Source: an uncultured Oscillospiraceae bacterium (GTDB lineage: Bacteria; Bacillota; Clostridia; Oscillospirales; Acutalibacteraceae). From it: a stretch of 37,976 nt of DNA. A model generated the notes under the pieces. The model made no database searches. It was not told the origin of the DNA and worked only from the letters and a program-made list of their open reading frames with translations. Below, in pieces: positions 16,671 to 24,612 of this stretch; within the stretch, counting starts at the first letter, position 1; every line of letters starts with the position of its first letter. The position numbers were made by a program, and so were the translations under genes. Location of the stretch: NCBI GenBank assembly GCA_900543215.1, contig UQQR01000017.1:1-37976 (forward strand), read 5' to 3'.

Positions 16671-16701
16671 TAGTGTGACAGGACTCGAACCTGCCACACT
16701 A
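16671..16701 (-). other. tRNA acceptor/T-arm-like minihelix between remB and gyrB
   Basis: Read on the minus strand, 31 bases fold as 7 bp (UAGUGUG/CACACUA), then 5 bp (GCAGG/CCUGU), then a 7-base loop UUCGAGU. These are the stem and loop sizes of a tRNA acceptor stem stacked on a T arm, and the loop fits the T-loop consensus UUCRANY. The single non-Watson-Crick pair is G-U on the minus strand but A-C on the plus strand, so the RNA is minus-strand. No D arm, anticodon arm or CCA is present. Its first three bases are the remB stop codon. No T tract follows, so it is not an ordinary terminator. Confidence 0.75.
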
Positions 16702-16962
16702 TAAAGAATCTATAAACCCCGATCTTTTAAGCAGGGTAGAGGTTGAAAGCTGAGAAATATATATCCTGCTTTTTTTGTTTTTCTCGCTTACAACGGCAAA
16801 AGATTTAGGTAATTCGTACGATAACGTTATTACATCGCCGTTTTTTTCCGCAGTATTCAAAAATTTTCTTGAGTGTTTCGACACGGTAGTACTTTCAAGG
16901 TCAAATATTCCGATAACATCCCTTGAACGGACAACCGTTCCCTGACCCAAATGTATATACAT
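16699..16962 (-). CDS. remB: Extracellular matrix regulator RemB (DUF370)
   Basis: 87 aa, homologous to B. subtilis RemB/YaaB. The family start MYIHLGQGTVVRSRDVIGIF is present, then LPKSFAVV and SRIYISQLSTSTLLKR. It lies between recF and gyrB, the position yaaB holds in Bacillus. Family relatives such as RemA are DNA-binding activators of matrix operons; RemB's own activity is less clear. Its ATG overlaps the recF stop by one base. The TAG stop is also the first three bases of the tRNA-like element. Confidence 0.93.
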   Translation of the reverse strand: MYIHLGQGTVVRSRDVIGIFDLESTTVSKHSRKFLNTAEKNGDVITLSYELPKSFAVVSEKNKKSRIYISQLSTSTLLKRSGFIDSL

Positions 16963-18020
16963 TAAATGATCCGACCGTTTCTTATATTTATGATTTTACC
17001 TTTTTTAAGGTTTTTAACATTTGACGGGTCACAGCAGGTAATAAAGGACTGTATCCCCTTAATGCGGTTTAAAACAAAATTTTGTCTTTCGGGATCAAGC
17101 TCGCTCATAACATCGTCAAGCAAAAATACGGGATATTCGCCCGATATTTTGTTTATTACCTCCGCCTCTGCAAGCTTTAAGGAAAGCGCTATACTGCGCT
17201 TCTGACCCTGCGAAGCAAAGTCCCTTGCGCCGATTCCGTTTATTTTAAACTCAATATCGTCCCTGTGCGGACCTACAGCCGTAACTCCCGAAAACATATC
17301 CTCTTTTCTTGAATTTAAAAGGTCTTCCTTTAAATTTTCACAGCTTTTAAGATATTCGGTTGAGAGGACTTCCTTTTCACACGAAATACCGCCGTATACA
17401 CCCGGTAAAAATTCATTTAAAGCAGTTAAATATCTTTTTCTGAAAGCCACTATTTTTTCACCGTTTGAGGCTATCTCATCCTCAAAAACATCAAGCATAA
17501 CCGAAAGCGAGCCGTCGTATCTGTAATCCTTTATGATTTTGTTTCTCTGCGTAACGGCGCGCATATAATTTCTTAAAATTCCTATGTAAGCCGGATAAAG
17601 CTGACCGATAGCCGTGTCCGCAAACTTTCTTCTTTTCGACGGTCCGCCGCTTACAATACTTAAATCATCCGGTGAAAATACGATAGCCTTGAATTTTCCC
17701 GCAAGTTCAGATACGGATTTAAGCTTTTTTCCGTTTAAAAAAGCTGTTCTGTGTTCCTTTATTTCAAGCTTTGCTTCTTCTTTTATGCCCTGCGCCTCAA
17801 AATTAAGCTTTAAGACCGCGGCGTTTTCGCCGAAACGGATAAAATCGCAGTCCTTTGAACCTCTGAAGCTTTTCATTCCCGTGAAAAGCCATATTGCCTC
17901 AAGCAAATTTGTTTTGCCCTGTGCGTTTTCGCCGCATATGACATTCATTTCGTCAAAGCTTCCGGAATTTAAAAACTCAATATTTCTGAAATTCTTACAT
18001 TCAGCGTCAAGGACCCTCAT
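16962..18020 (-). CDS. recF: DNA replication and repair protein RecF
   Basis: 352-aa SMC-like ATPase. It has Walker A GENAQGKTNLLEAI near residues 30-43, the ABC-type signature region FASQGQKRSIALSLKLAE, and Walker B PVFLLDDVMSELD. It loads RecA onto gapped DNA with RecO and RecR. Overlaps of a few bases with the S4-domain gene upstream and remB downstream show a tightly packed operon. Confidence 0.96.
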   Translation of the reverse strand: MRVLDAECKNFRNIEFLNSGSFDEMNVICGENAQGKTNLLEAIWLFTGMKSFRGSKDCDFIRFGENAAVLKLNFEAQGIKEEAKLEIKEHRTAFLNGKKLKSVSELAGKFKAIVFSPDDLSIVSGGPSKRRKFADTAIGQLYPAYIGILRNYMRAVTQRNKIIKDYRYDGSLSVMLDVFEDEIASNGEKIVAFRKRYLTALNEFLPGVYGGISCEKEVLSTEYLKSCENLKEDLLNSRKEDMFSGVTAVGPHRDDIEFKINGIGARDFASQGQKRSIALSLKLAEAEVINKISGEYPVFLLDDVMSELDPERQNFVLNRIKGIQSFITCCDPSNVKNLKKGKIINIRNGRII

Positions 18021-18229
18021 TCTATTACAAAACCGTTTCCGTCATAGTAAAAAGTATCGCCCGAACGCAGTTTTTTGCCCCTCATAGTGCAAACCTCGCC
18101 GTTTACTTTAACTTCGCCGTTTTGTATAACAAGCTTTGCGTGTCCCCCTGTTGAAACAACGCTCGCAAGCTTCATTGCACTGTCAAGCCTTATAAAATCC
18201 TCTTTAACGGAAAGCTTTTTATAATCCAT
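18017..18229 (-). CDS. rlbA: S4-domain RNA-binding protein RlbA/YaaA
   Basis: 70 aa consisting of one S4 domain: FIRLDSAMKLASVVSTGGHA, then VIQNGEVKVNGEVCTMRGKK and GDTFYYDGNGFVIE. It is the B. subtilis YaaA-type protein placed between dnaN and recF. S4 proteins of this class associate with ribosomal or other structured RNA; the exact role is not established. Its ATG overlaps the dnaN stop by one base, and its stop overlaps the recF start. Confidence 0.92.
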   Translation of the reverse strand: MDYKKLSVKEDFIRLDSAMKLASVVSTGGHAKLVIQNGEVKVNGEVCTMRGKKLRSGDTFYYDGNGFVIE

Positions 18230-19329
18230 TATCTCAACCTCATCGGCATTATCATATAGGTAAAGCTGTTACCCTCTAACGGCAGAATAAGCACGCCCGC
18301 GTTAGCGCCGTTAAATAAAATCTGAACCTTTTCGTCTCCTATCGCCTTAAGCGCGTCTAAAAGGTATCTGCTGTTAAGACCTATTTCGAAGCTGTCGCCC
18401 TCAAGCTGGGTATTAAAGGTCTCCGCCGCTCTTCCCATAGAGGTAGCGCAGGTAAATACCACATTAAGCTCATTAAAATAACAGCGTACCGGCGTTGAGA
18501 ACGACTCGCTGATAAGAAGCGAAACACGCTCAATGGTATCAATAAGTTCACGGGTATTTACAACCACTCTTTGAGTATGGGCGGAAGGAATGGTTTTCTG
18601 ATAGTTTACAAACTCGCCCTCTAAAAGCCTTGAAATGAAATCATATCCGTTTATGTTAAAGGAAATAAGGTTTTCCCCTACCTTCATTTCAACCTCTTCG
18701 GTGTTTTCATCTATAAGTTTTACAGCCTCGCTTACCGCTTTCCCCGATAATATAAATGAAAAATCGTCCGAAATGTCAACATTTTCTCTTTTAATTGCCA
18801 GTCTGTAGCCGTCGATGGCTACAAATTGCATAACAGAATCCTTAACCGTTACATTTATTCCCGTAAGTATCGGCTTTGCGCCCTCATTCTGCGCTGTGGC
18901 AAAGAATGTACCCTTAACCATTTCGGATAAAAGCGAGCCGTCTATTTTAAGGGTTCTGTCCGAGCCTACCGTCGGCATTTCGGGAAAATCCTCAGCCGCC
19001 ATTCCCATTATATCAAAGGTGGCTTCGCCGCACTTTATATTGCACGCTAATTTTTCATTGGAGGAAATAACAACCTGCGGAGCGTTCATACGCCTTAAAA
19101 TATCGCCTAAAAGCCTTGCGTTTATAACAATGTCGCCGGCTTCGTCGCATTTGGCGTATATTTCCTTCCTCATTCCCATTTCAAGGTTGTAGGCAATAAG
19201 CGTAACCTTTCCCTGTTCGGCCGAAAGAAGTATTCCCTCAAGCACGGGCATTGAGGTTTTGGAGCTTACAACTCTTTGTAAGCGTGTTACCGCGTCAAGC
19301 AAAGCAGAACGCTCAACGGAAATTATCAT
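18229..19329 (-). CDS. dnaN: DNA polymerase III beta sliding clamp
   Basis: 366 aa in three clamp domains, family length. It begins MIISVERSALLDAVTRLQRV and ends in TYMIMPMRLR, the conserved beta-clamp C-terminus. It tethers polymerase and many partners to DNA. AGGAGG precedes ATG 19329. It is separated from dnaA by 206 bases that hold several DnaA-box-like sequences, an arrangement common in Firmicutes origins. Confidence 0.97.
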   Translation of the reverse strand: MIISVERSALLDAVTRLQRVVSSKTSMPVLEGILLSAEQGKVTLIAYNLEMGMRKEIYAKCDEAGDIVINARLLGDILRRMNAPQVVISSNEKLACNIKCGEATFDIMGMAAEDFPEMPTVGSDRTLKIDGSLLSEMVKGTFFATAQNEGAKPILTGINVTVKDSVMQFVAIDGYRLAIKRENVDISDDFSFILSGKAVSEAVKLIDENTEEVEMKVGENLISFNINGYDFISRLLEGEFVNYQKTIPSAHTQRVVVNTRELIDTIERVSLLISESFSTPVRCYFNELNVVFTCATSMGRAAETFNTQLEGDSFEIGLNSRYLLDALKAIGDEKVQILFNGANAGVLILPLEGNSFTYMIMPMRLR

Positions 19330-19382
19330 ATTTTTTCCTCCTAAAAGATAATTATAAAATAACAGTAGTAATAAGGGGTGTT

Positions 19383-19534
19383 AAAACGGTTGAAAAGGTC
19401 GAAAAACGGCTTTGTAGGGACAAGTTTCGGTGTTAAATCCGGATTGGATAAAAGTTTAGTAATTTAAGTCTTAAAAGATTTTCAACACCCGATTTAATAA
19501 CTTCGATGTTAATTAAGTTTAAAACGGTTGATAA
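19383..19534. other. oriC: dnaA-dnaN intergenic DnaA-box cluster (origin part 1)
   Basis: The non-coding gap holds degenerate matches to the DnaA box TTATCCACA: TTTTCAACC (complement of 19388-19396), TTTTCAACA (19489-19497) and TTATCAACC (complement of 19526-19534, overlapping the dnaA stop). Two copies of AAAACGGTTGA lie at each end (19383 and 19521). With the boxes upstream of dnaA this makes a bipartite origin like that of B. subtilis. None of these boxes is a perfect consensus, so the exact unwinding site is not assigned. Confidence 0.6.
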
Positions 19535-19535
19535 C

Positions 19536-20876
19536 TCAGAAGGAATAGGACTCGCTTGTGAGGTTTTTTATAATATCGTCCACAAGCTCCTTTTCGTAAG
19601 GCTTGTCCTTTAAAAATTCCTCTATCCTGTTTACATTGTAAAGAACGGTGGTATGGTCTTTTCCGAAGCTTTCGCCTATCGCCTTGTAGGAAAGGTCGGT
19701 GGTTTCCCTTGCTATGTACATTGCTACCTGACGAGCAAGAGCCAACGCCTGTGTTCTTCTGTTTGAAAGAATATCGCTTTCCGACACATTGTAGGTTTTC
19801 GCAACCTCGGAAATAATCTTTTCAATCTTTATGGGTTCGGGTTGGGTGTCGTTTATAATATCTCTTATAAATCCGCCGACCACTGCGGTTGTTGGGGGTC
19901 TGCCCTGAATTGATACATATGCCTTAAGTTTCTTTACCACGCCCTCAAGCTGACGGGTGTTCACCTTGATATGCTCGGCAATGTAAAACACAATAGGCTC
20001 GTCCAGCTTCATATCAAGCTGAAGCGCCTTTTTCTTTACAATTCCCACACGGGTTTCAAAATCGGGCGGAGTGATATCCGCAAAAAGTCCGCTTTCAAAA
20101 CGGGAGCGGATTCTGTTATCAAGGGTCTTTATTTCTTTCGGCGGACGGTCGAGCGTTACAACTATCTGCTTATTGTTCTGAAGCAGGGTGTTAAAGGTAT
20201 TGAAAAATTCCTCCTGGGTCTGTTCCTTGCCCGCAATGAAGTGAATATCGTCTATCAAAAGAACATCTACGCCTCTGTACTTGTTGCGGAAATCGTCTAT
20301 CGTGCCGAGTCCCAGCTTACCGTCCTGCAATGCCTTTATAAGCTGATTTGTAAAATCCTCGCCCCTTGTGTATTCAATCTTTCTGTAAGGAAAGTTCTTC
20401 TTTATCTGATTTTTAATGGCGAGCATAAGGTGGGTCTTACCAACGCCCGACGGACCGTATATAACAAGCGGATTGTAGGTTATATTAGGATTGTTTGATA
20501 CCGCAAGCGCAGCGGCGTGCGCAAACCTGTTTGTAGAGCCTACAACGAAATTTGAAAAGGTAAAGAAATCCTCAAAGGTAAGCCCGTCGCTGAACTGCTC
20601 GGCCTTTATAATTTTTTCCTCGTCGTCCTCGTAGATTATCTTAACGCGCATATCTATTCCCATTACGGCTTTAAGCGCTTTTTGCAGAACCTCGGTATAG
20701 TTCTGCTCAACAACTCCTCGCATATATTCATTGTTGATTGAGACAACAAACTCGCCGCCGTTAAGAGAAACCGGAACAAGATCCTTTAAAAAGCAGTTAA
20801 AAGCAACTTCCGAAATGGTTTTTTTACATTCCTCACAAACGGCGGACCATATGTCGTTAATAGAGCTTATCGGCAT
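19536..20876 (-). CDS. dnaA: Chromosomal replication initiator DnaA
   Basis: About 446 aa. Domain I is at residues 1-80; the AAA+ domain has Walker A GPSGVGKTHLM, Walker B VLLIDDIHF and the GLGTIDDFRNKYRG region. Domain IV carries the DnaA signature FGKDHTTVLYNVNRIEEFL. It opens the origin and starts replication. The start chosen is the ATG at 20876 (MPISSIND), eight bases after AAGGGTGG; the alternative GTG four codons upstream would overlap that site. A promoter with a DnaA box over its -35 lies at 20929-20957. Confidence 0.97.
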   Translation of the reverse strand: MPISSINDIWSAVCEECKKTISEVAFNCFLKDLVPVSLNGGEFVVSINNEYMRGVVEQNYTEVLQKALKAVMGIDMRVKIIYEDDEEKIIKAEQFSDGLTFEDFFTFSNFVVGSTNRFAHAAALAVSNNPNITYNPLVIYGPSGVGKTHLMLAIKNQIKKNFPYRKIEYTRGEDFTNQLIKALQDGKLGLGTIDDFRNKYRGVDVLLIDDIHFIAGKEQTQEEFFNTFNTLLQNNKQIVVTLDRPPKEIKTLDNRIRSRFESGLFADITPPDFETRVGIVKKKALQLDMKLDEPIVFYIAEHIKVNTRQLEGVVKKLKAYVSIQGRPPTTAVVGGFIRDIINDTQPEPIKIEKIISEVAKTYNVSESDILSNRRTQALALARQVAMYIARETTDLSYKAIGESFGKDHTTVLYNVNRIEEFLKDKPYEKELVDDIIKNLTSESYSF

Positions 20877-20928
20877 TATGTAAACCACCCTTATATATAG
20901 TATAATATATATATCAATAATCTAATAC

Positions 20929-20983
20929 AGTATAACACATCCAAAGGAAATTTTCAACTTTTTCATAAGAATAAAGTTGATAG
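20929..20983 (-). promoter_or_regulatory. dnaA promoter and upstream DnaA boxes (origin part 2)
   Basis: Minus-strand TTGAAA (20952-20957), 17 bases, TATACT (20929-20934) points at dnaA. A DnaA-box-like TTTTCAACT (20951-20959) covers the -35, and a second, CTATCAACT on the complement (20975-20983), lies just outside, so DnaA could repress its own gene. The 40 bases between the promoter and dnaA are almost pure A/T (TATATATA runs) and could serve as an unwinding element. Confidence 0.65.
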
Positions 20984-21873
20984 AAAAAGGAAAAAATTAT
21001 AGTAATAAAGACAAAGGAGGAAGTCGTACGGTACGGACAGACCTTGCGGTTGAAATAAAGACCGACATTTCGGATAAGGACAGCGGAATTGAAAAGGAAG
21101 AAGCCGTAAACGGCGATGTTAAAACCACGATTATAAGAATTACCTCAAAAAAGGGCGAAGAGACCCTCGGCAGACCCTGCGGAACATATATCACCGCGGA
21201 ATTTCCCGATATAAATAAAATCGCCGATTTCAGTGGAATAAAAGAAGAAATCATTAAAGCGCTTTCAAGCTTACTTAACGGTATAAGCGGAACGGTGCTT
21301 GTTGCGGGACTCGGAAACACGGAAATAACGCCCGATTCGGTAGGACCCTTTACGGCTAAAAAAATACTCGCAACACGGCATATTTCGGGTCAGCTTGCGA
21401 AAAGCATAGGTCTTTCCGGTCTTAAAAGCGTGGCGGTAATAACGCCCGATGTGCTCGGAAAAACGGGAATTGAAGCGGCAGAGCTTATAAAATGCGCCGC
21501 GGACACGGTAAAGCCTGCGGCGGTAATAGTAATAGACGCACTTGCGGCAAAGGACCCTGACCGTCTTTTTAAAACGGTTCAGCTTTGTGACACGGGGATC
21601 CGCCCCGGTTCGGGGGTCAAAAATTCACGCAGTGAAATAAGCGAAAAAACGGTAGGCGTGCCGGTTGCGGCGGTAGGAGTTCCCACCGTTACGGATGTAG
21701 AATCGTTGGCATACAGTCTTACGGGAAAAATGCCCGAAGCCGAGAGCGGAATGTTCGTTACACCTAAGGATGTAGATCTGCTGTGTGACAGGATAAGCGA
21801 AATACTCTCGCTTTCCTTAAACGAATTTTTACAGCCCGAAATAGAGCCGGATATAATAGCGGGACTGGTCTAA
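20977..21873 (+). CDS. gpr: Spore protease GPR (SASP endopeptidase)
   Basis: 298 aa, shorter than the roughly 370 of Bacillus GPR but with all core motifs: the VRTDLAVE zymogen/mature junction near residue 20, catalytic-aspartate segments AGLGNTEITPDSVGPF (D120) and VIVIDALAAKD (D187), and TGIRPGSGVKN with GVPVAAVGVPTV. GPR degrades small acid-soluble spore proteins at germination. The start is uncertain: TTG 20977 has almost no ribosome binding site, while a perfect AAAGGAGG (21013-21020) stands seven bases before an in-frame ACG (21028). It diverges from dnaA and shares the origin-side intergenic space. spoIIP follows 41 bases downstream. Confidence 0.93.
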   Translation: MIEKGKNYSNKDKGGSRTVRTDLAVEIKTDISDKDSGIEKEEAVNGDVKTTIIRITSKKGEETLGRPCGTYITAEFPDINKIADFSGIKEEIIKALSSLLNGISGTVLVAGLGNTEITPDSVGPFTAKKILATRHISGQLAKSIGLSGLKSVAVITPDVLGKTGIEAAELIKCAADTVKPAAVIVIDALAAKDPDRLFKTVQLCDTGIRPGSGVKNSRSEISEKTVGVPVAAVGVPTVTDVESLAYSLTGKMPEAESGMFVTPKDVDLLCDRISEILSLSLNEFLQPEIEPDIIAGLV

Positions 21874-21914
21874 AAAGCTTTCCCCCGTCATAAACTCGTA
21901 TAGGGGGCGAAAAT

Positions 21915-22970
21915 ATGCGAAACAAATCGGGCATTGCAAGGCTTGCCGGTGTTTTTTTGATAAGCACAGTGCTTTTGGGATATAATATTTACGGTATGCT
22001 TTTAAACAATTCGGCAGGTAACATTGCGGTGGCGCTTCCGCAAAATACGGGGGAAAGCACGGTATCTGAAACCGAGCCGGTAAAGCCCGACGAAACCCGA
22101 GAGACAGAACAAGCCTCCGCCCCCGTTTCGTCCGAACAGCAAAAAAGCGAGGCAGTGACGGCGTCGGCTCCCGGAAATGTCAAGGGAAAAATCATAAGCA
22201 ATTATATTTCGCCCTATAAAGCGGCGCTTTCTTATGACAATATTTATGTAAAAAATATGTCGGGACTGGAAATCAATATAAAATCGTTTCTTGAAGCTCC
22301 GCTTTCCTTTAAAATTGCAAAAACGGACGCTCCCGAGGTTCTTATAATGCACACCCATACAACCGAAACCTATATGACCGAGGACGCCGATTGCTATACC
22401 GACGCCTTTTCCCCGAGAACACGGGATACCGAAAAAAATATGGTAAGCGTCGGAAATATAGTGGCCGACAAGCTTAACGCCGCAGGTATAAAGACCCTGC
22501 ATGATACAACCGAGCACGATTACCCGAAATATACGGGCAGCTATACAAGGGCGGCAAAAACAATAAACGGATACTTAAAAAAGTATCCGAGCATAAAAAT
22601 AGTTCTCGATCTGCACCGCGACGCCGTGGCGTCCGGTGAGAGCGACAAGGTAAAGCTTGTAACCGAGATAGACGGAAAAAAGGCGGCGCAGGTTATGCTT
22701 GTAATGGGCTCGCAGAGCGGAGGAGTTACAAATTTCCCCGATTGGCAGGAAAATTTCAAGCTGGCGGTGCGCCTGCAAAGGGTTTTGGAAACAAAATATC
22801 CCACCCTTGCAAGACCGATAAGTCTTACCTCTAAGAACTACAACGAAAGCCTTACAAAAGGTTCTCTGCTTATAGAATTCGGAACCGACGCAAATACCGT
22901 GGAGGAGGCACATTATTCGGCTCAGATGGTAGGCGACGCATTGGCGGAGCTTATGAACTCGCTTACATAA
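21915..22970 (+). CDS. spoIIP: Stage II sporulation protein P
   Basis: 351 aa. A membrane anchor at about 10-30 is followed by a Ser/Thr/Glu-rich linker (about 45-95) and the SpoIIP amidase/endopeptidase domain. Motifs are VLIMHTHTTETYM, TRAAKTINGYLKKYP, KIVLDLHRDA, QVMLVMGSQSGG and GSLLIEFGTDANTVEEA. With SpoIID and SpoIIM it degrades septal peptidoglycan during engulfment. ATG 21915 follows GGGGGCG. The gpr-spoIIP pairing is common in sporeformers and suggests joint mother-cell/forespore control, but no sigma-E/F/G site is clearly visible. Confidence 0.94.
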   Translation: MRNKSGIARLAGVFLISTVLLGYNIYGMLLNNSAGNIAVALPQNTGESTVSETEPVKPDETRETEQASAPVSSEQQKSEAVTASAPGNVKGKIISNYISPYKAALSYDNIYVKNMSGLEINIKSFLEAPLSFKIAKTDAPEVLIMHTHTTETYMTEDADCYTDAFSPRTRDTEKNMVSVGNIVADKLNAAGIKTLHDTTEHDYPKYTGSYTRAAKTINGYLKKYPSIKIVLDLHRDAVASGESDKVKLVTEIDGKKAAQVMLVMGSQSGGVTNFPDWQENFKLAVRLQRVLETKYPTLARPISLTSKNYNESLTKGSLLIEFGTDANTVEEAHYSAQMVGDALAELMNSLT

Positions 22971-22982
22971 AACAAAAAAGGA

Positions 22983-23177
22983 ATGATTAAAATTAAAAGA
23001 GTGTTTATACGGTCGTTTTCAATTTCCTTTGTCGTTGCTGTCTGCTTTTTTTCGGGACTTTTCGGAATAGCAAAGGCTTACGAAAATACACGCAGAATAG
23101 GCTTCGGCGAGTACAAAAAGGCTGTCGCCATAGAAGAGGACGGACTGAGAATACTTGATTTTACGATAAAAATTTAA
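22983..23177 (+). CDS. Small membrane or secreted protein downstream of spoIIP
   Basis: 64 aa. Positive N-terminus (MIKIKRVFIRS), one hydrophobic helix about residues 12-30 (FSISFVVAVCFFSGLFGIAKA, with an AKA that could be a signal cleavage site) and a short charged tail RRIGFGEYKKAVAIEEDGLR. It begins 13 bases after spoIIP and a terminator follows at once, so it belongs to the gpr-spoIIP transcript. AAAAAAGGA lies almost against the ATG, an atypically close spacing, and a GTG six codons in is an alternative start. I do not recognise the family; a sporulation role is inferred from position only. Confidence 0.65.
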   Translation: MIKIKRVFIRSFSISFVVAVCFFSGLFGIAKAYENTRRIGFGEYKKAVAIEEDGLRILDFTIKI

Positions 23178-23204
23178 AAGCAGACGGAGAAACCGTCTGC
23201 TTTT
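23176..23204. terminator. Bidirectional terminator after the spoIIP group
   Basis: Perfect 12-bp stem (AAAAGCAGACGG / CCGTCTGCTTTT, loop AGAAA) with T-rich tails on both strands, between the convergent spoIIP group and the XRE gene. Confidence 0.92.
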
Positions 23205-23421
23205 ATTTGTTTAATTCCGGATTATCGGTTCGGTTTAAGAGATAATCTACGGACACGCCGTGAAAATCCGCAATTTTAATAAGGGTCTCGGTCGGAATGT
23301 CAATGTCTCCCCGTTCATAGTTGCTGTAAACACGCTGACTGCAGGACAGAACCGTTCCCATCTTCTCTTGGCTTAAATCCTTGTCTTCTCTTAAGTCCCG
23401 TATTCTTCTGTATACCGTCAT
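23203..23421 (-). CDS. XRE-family HTH regulator overlapping the 3D-domain gene
   Basis: About 72-aa Cro/C1-type protein: VYRRIRDLREDKDLSQEKMG, recognition region CSQRVYSNYERGDID and tail VSVDYLLNRTDNPELNK. The ATG at 23421 shares its A with the TGA stop of the upstream cell-wall protein gene (a GTG one codon earlier is possible), so translation is probably coupled to it rather than driven by its own weak GAGTG site. Coupling of a small repressor to an exported wall-lytic protein is unusual. It is closest in build to the XRE at 4060. A terminator overlaps its end. Confidence 0.85.
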   Translation of the reverse strand: MTVYRRIRDLREDKDLSQEKMGTVLSCSQRVYSNYERGDIDIPTETLIKIADFHGVSVDYLLNRTDNPELNK

Positions 23422-24506
23422 CACTCAAGAATATAGATTTCCACATTACGCACGCCGAAGTTCACGCAGGCGGCTTTGCTTGACATAAACAAATCAACGC
23501 CCGTCGGGTGGTTTTTAATAAATCCGCCGGTATCAGCCGCAACCGCATAGCCGTATACAAAACTGCCGTCTGCGGTTTTTATATACATTTTGGTTCCGTA
23601 GGGTATAACCTTGGGATTGACCGCAATGTAGCCGGGCTGGGGGGCTACGCCCGTGGCGCAGTTATGGCCTGTGTAGGTATATGCTGTTGCCCGTGAGGTG
23701 ATTTTTGATTTGTAATGAAGCGGAACGCCGTTTTCGTCAAGTTCTATCGGTGAAGAGGGTGTGAGCGTGGAAACCGATTTAACGGTTGCGCCGGTTTTAG
23801 CCGCTGTTTTTACCGCGGCGGTCTTTTTTGTTCCTACTATTGTTTTGGTGTTGACCGCGGTCTTTAAAACCTCTTCGCCCGTGACGGTTTTTTCCGAAGA
23901 AACGCCGTTTACAAGCTTTTCGGTGTAAGCTACCTGCTTTAAGCCGTCCTCGCCGTCCTCGGTCTTTGTAACGCCTGCCGCATGGGCGGAGGAATATACC
24001 GTCTCTTCCCCGTGGGGAATAACCTCCGTATAGGTTCCGTTTACATATTCTATATCGGTGTAGTCGATATAAGCGGTTTCGGTTATTTCGGTATCAAGCG
24101 AGGGCTGTACCATATCAAATTCATCCGCGGTATAGCCTGCCAAAGCGAGTGCGTCGGCAACCGTTCCGCCCGAAAACTCAACCTCGGTTACATTTTCGCC
24201 GCTTGTTATATAAACGGGAAATGTATAAGCAATCTCGACAGAGGTAATACGCCCCTCGGAAGCGGTCTGTAAAATCTTATATCTGTCCGACTTAAGGTTA
24301 AGTCCCGAAAGCACGCCCGAAACATTAAGATTAAGCGAGCGGACAACATAATTATTTTCACCGTCAAATACATTTACGGTGTTTATCGAAAGTCCGAGCA
24401 GGGAAACCACCGCAACAGTTACGGCGGTAAGCACTGCGATACACTTTACACGGGTTTGTTTTGAAAATAAAATTTCGGACAATCGAATTTTTATTTTTTC
24501 TAACAT
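23421..24506 (-). CDS. Secreted cell-wall protein with G5 and 3D domains (YabE/YocH-like)
   Basis: 361 aa. An N-terminal membrane anchor or signal (about residues 20-45 after a basic stretch) is followed by DUF348-type segments (VDVF-like strands), a G5 domain (EVIPHGEETVYSS, TEKLVNGVSSEKTVTGEEVL) and a C-terminal 3D domain with YTGHNCATG, VIPYGTKMYI, AADTGG and GVDLF. The 3D aspartates seen are those of AADTGG and GVDLF. 3D proteins are lytic-transglycosylase-like wall enzymes (MltA/YocH/Rpf relatives). I took ATG 24506, with AAAGGAG eight bases upstream; longer starts run into the leader. Promoter and WalR-type repeats upstream imply control by wall stress signalling. Confidence 0.87.
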   Translation of the reverse strand: MLEKIKIRLSEILFSKQTRVKCIAVLTAVTVAVVSLLGLSINTVNVFDGENNYVVRSLNLNVSGVLSGLNLKSDRYKILQTASEGRITSVEIAYTFPVYITSGENVTEVEFSGGTVADALALAGYTADEFDMVQPSLDTEITETAYIDYTDIEYVNGTYTEVIPHGEETVYSSAHAAGVTKTEDGEDGLKQVAYTEKLVNGVSSEKTVTGEEVLKTAVNTKTIVGTKKTAAVKTAAKTGATVKSVSTLTPSSPIELDENGVPLHYKSKITSRATAYTYTGHNCATGVAPQPGYIAVNPKVIPYGTKMYIKTADGSFVYGYAVAADTGGFIKNHPTGVDLFMSSKAACVNFGVRNVEIYILE

Positions 24507-24546
24507 CAAATGTCTCCTTTGAAACTGATTTCTCAATTCGTTTGCT

Positions 24547-24575
24547 ATTATATACAAAAAACCACACTATGTCAA
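24547..24575 (-). promoter_or_regulatory. Consensus promoter of the G5/3D wall-protein gene
   Basis: Minus-strand TTGACA (24570-24575), exactly 17 bases, TATAAT (24547-24552): both hexamers match the housekeeping consensus perfectly. It ends 41 bases before the start codon. Confidence 0.9.
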
Positions 24576-24612
24576 AGCGCTTAAAAATACAGTTTTTATG
24601 CAATACGCACAA

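Noticed and set aside
16660..16705. Complete tRNA gene
   Set aside because: Only acceptor and T-arm equivalents exist; there is no D arm, anticodon arm or CCA.
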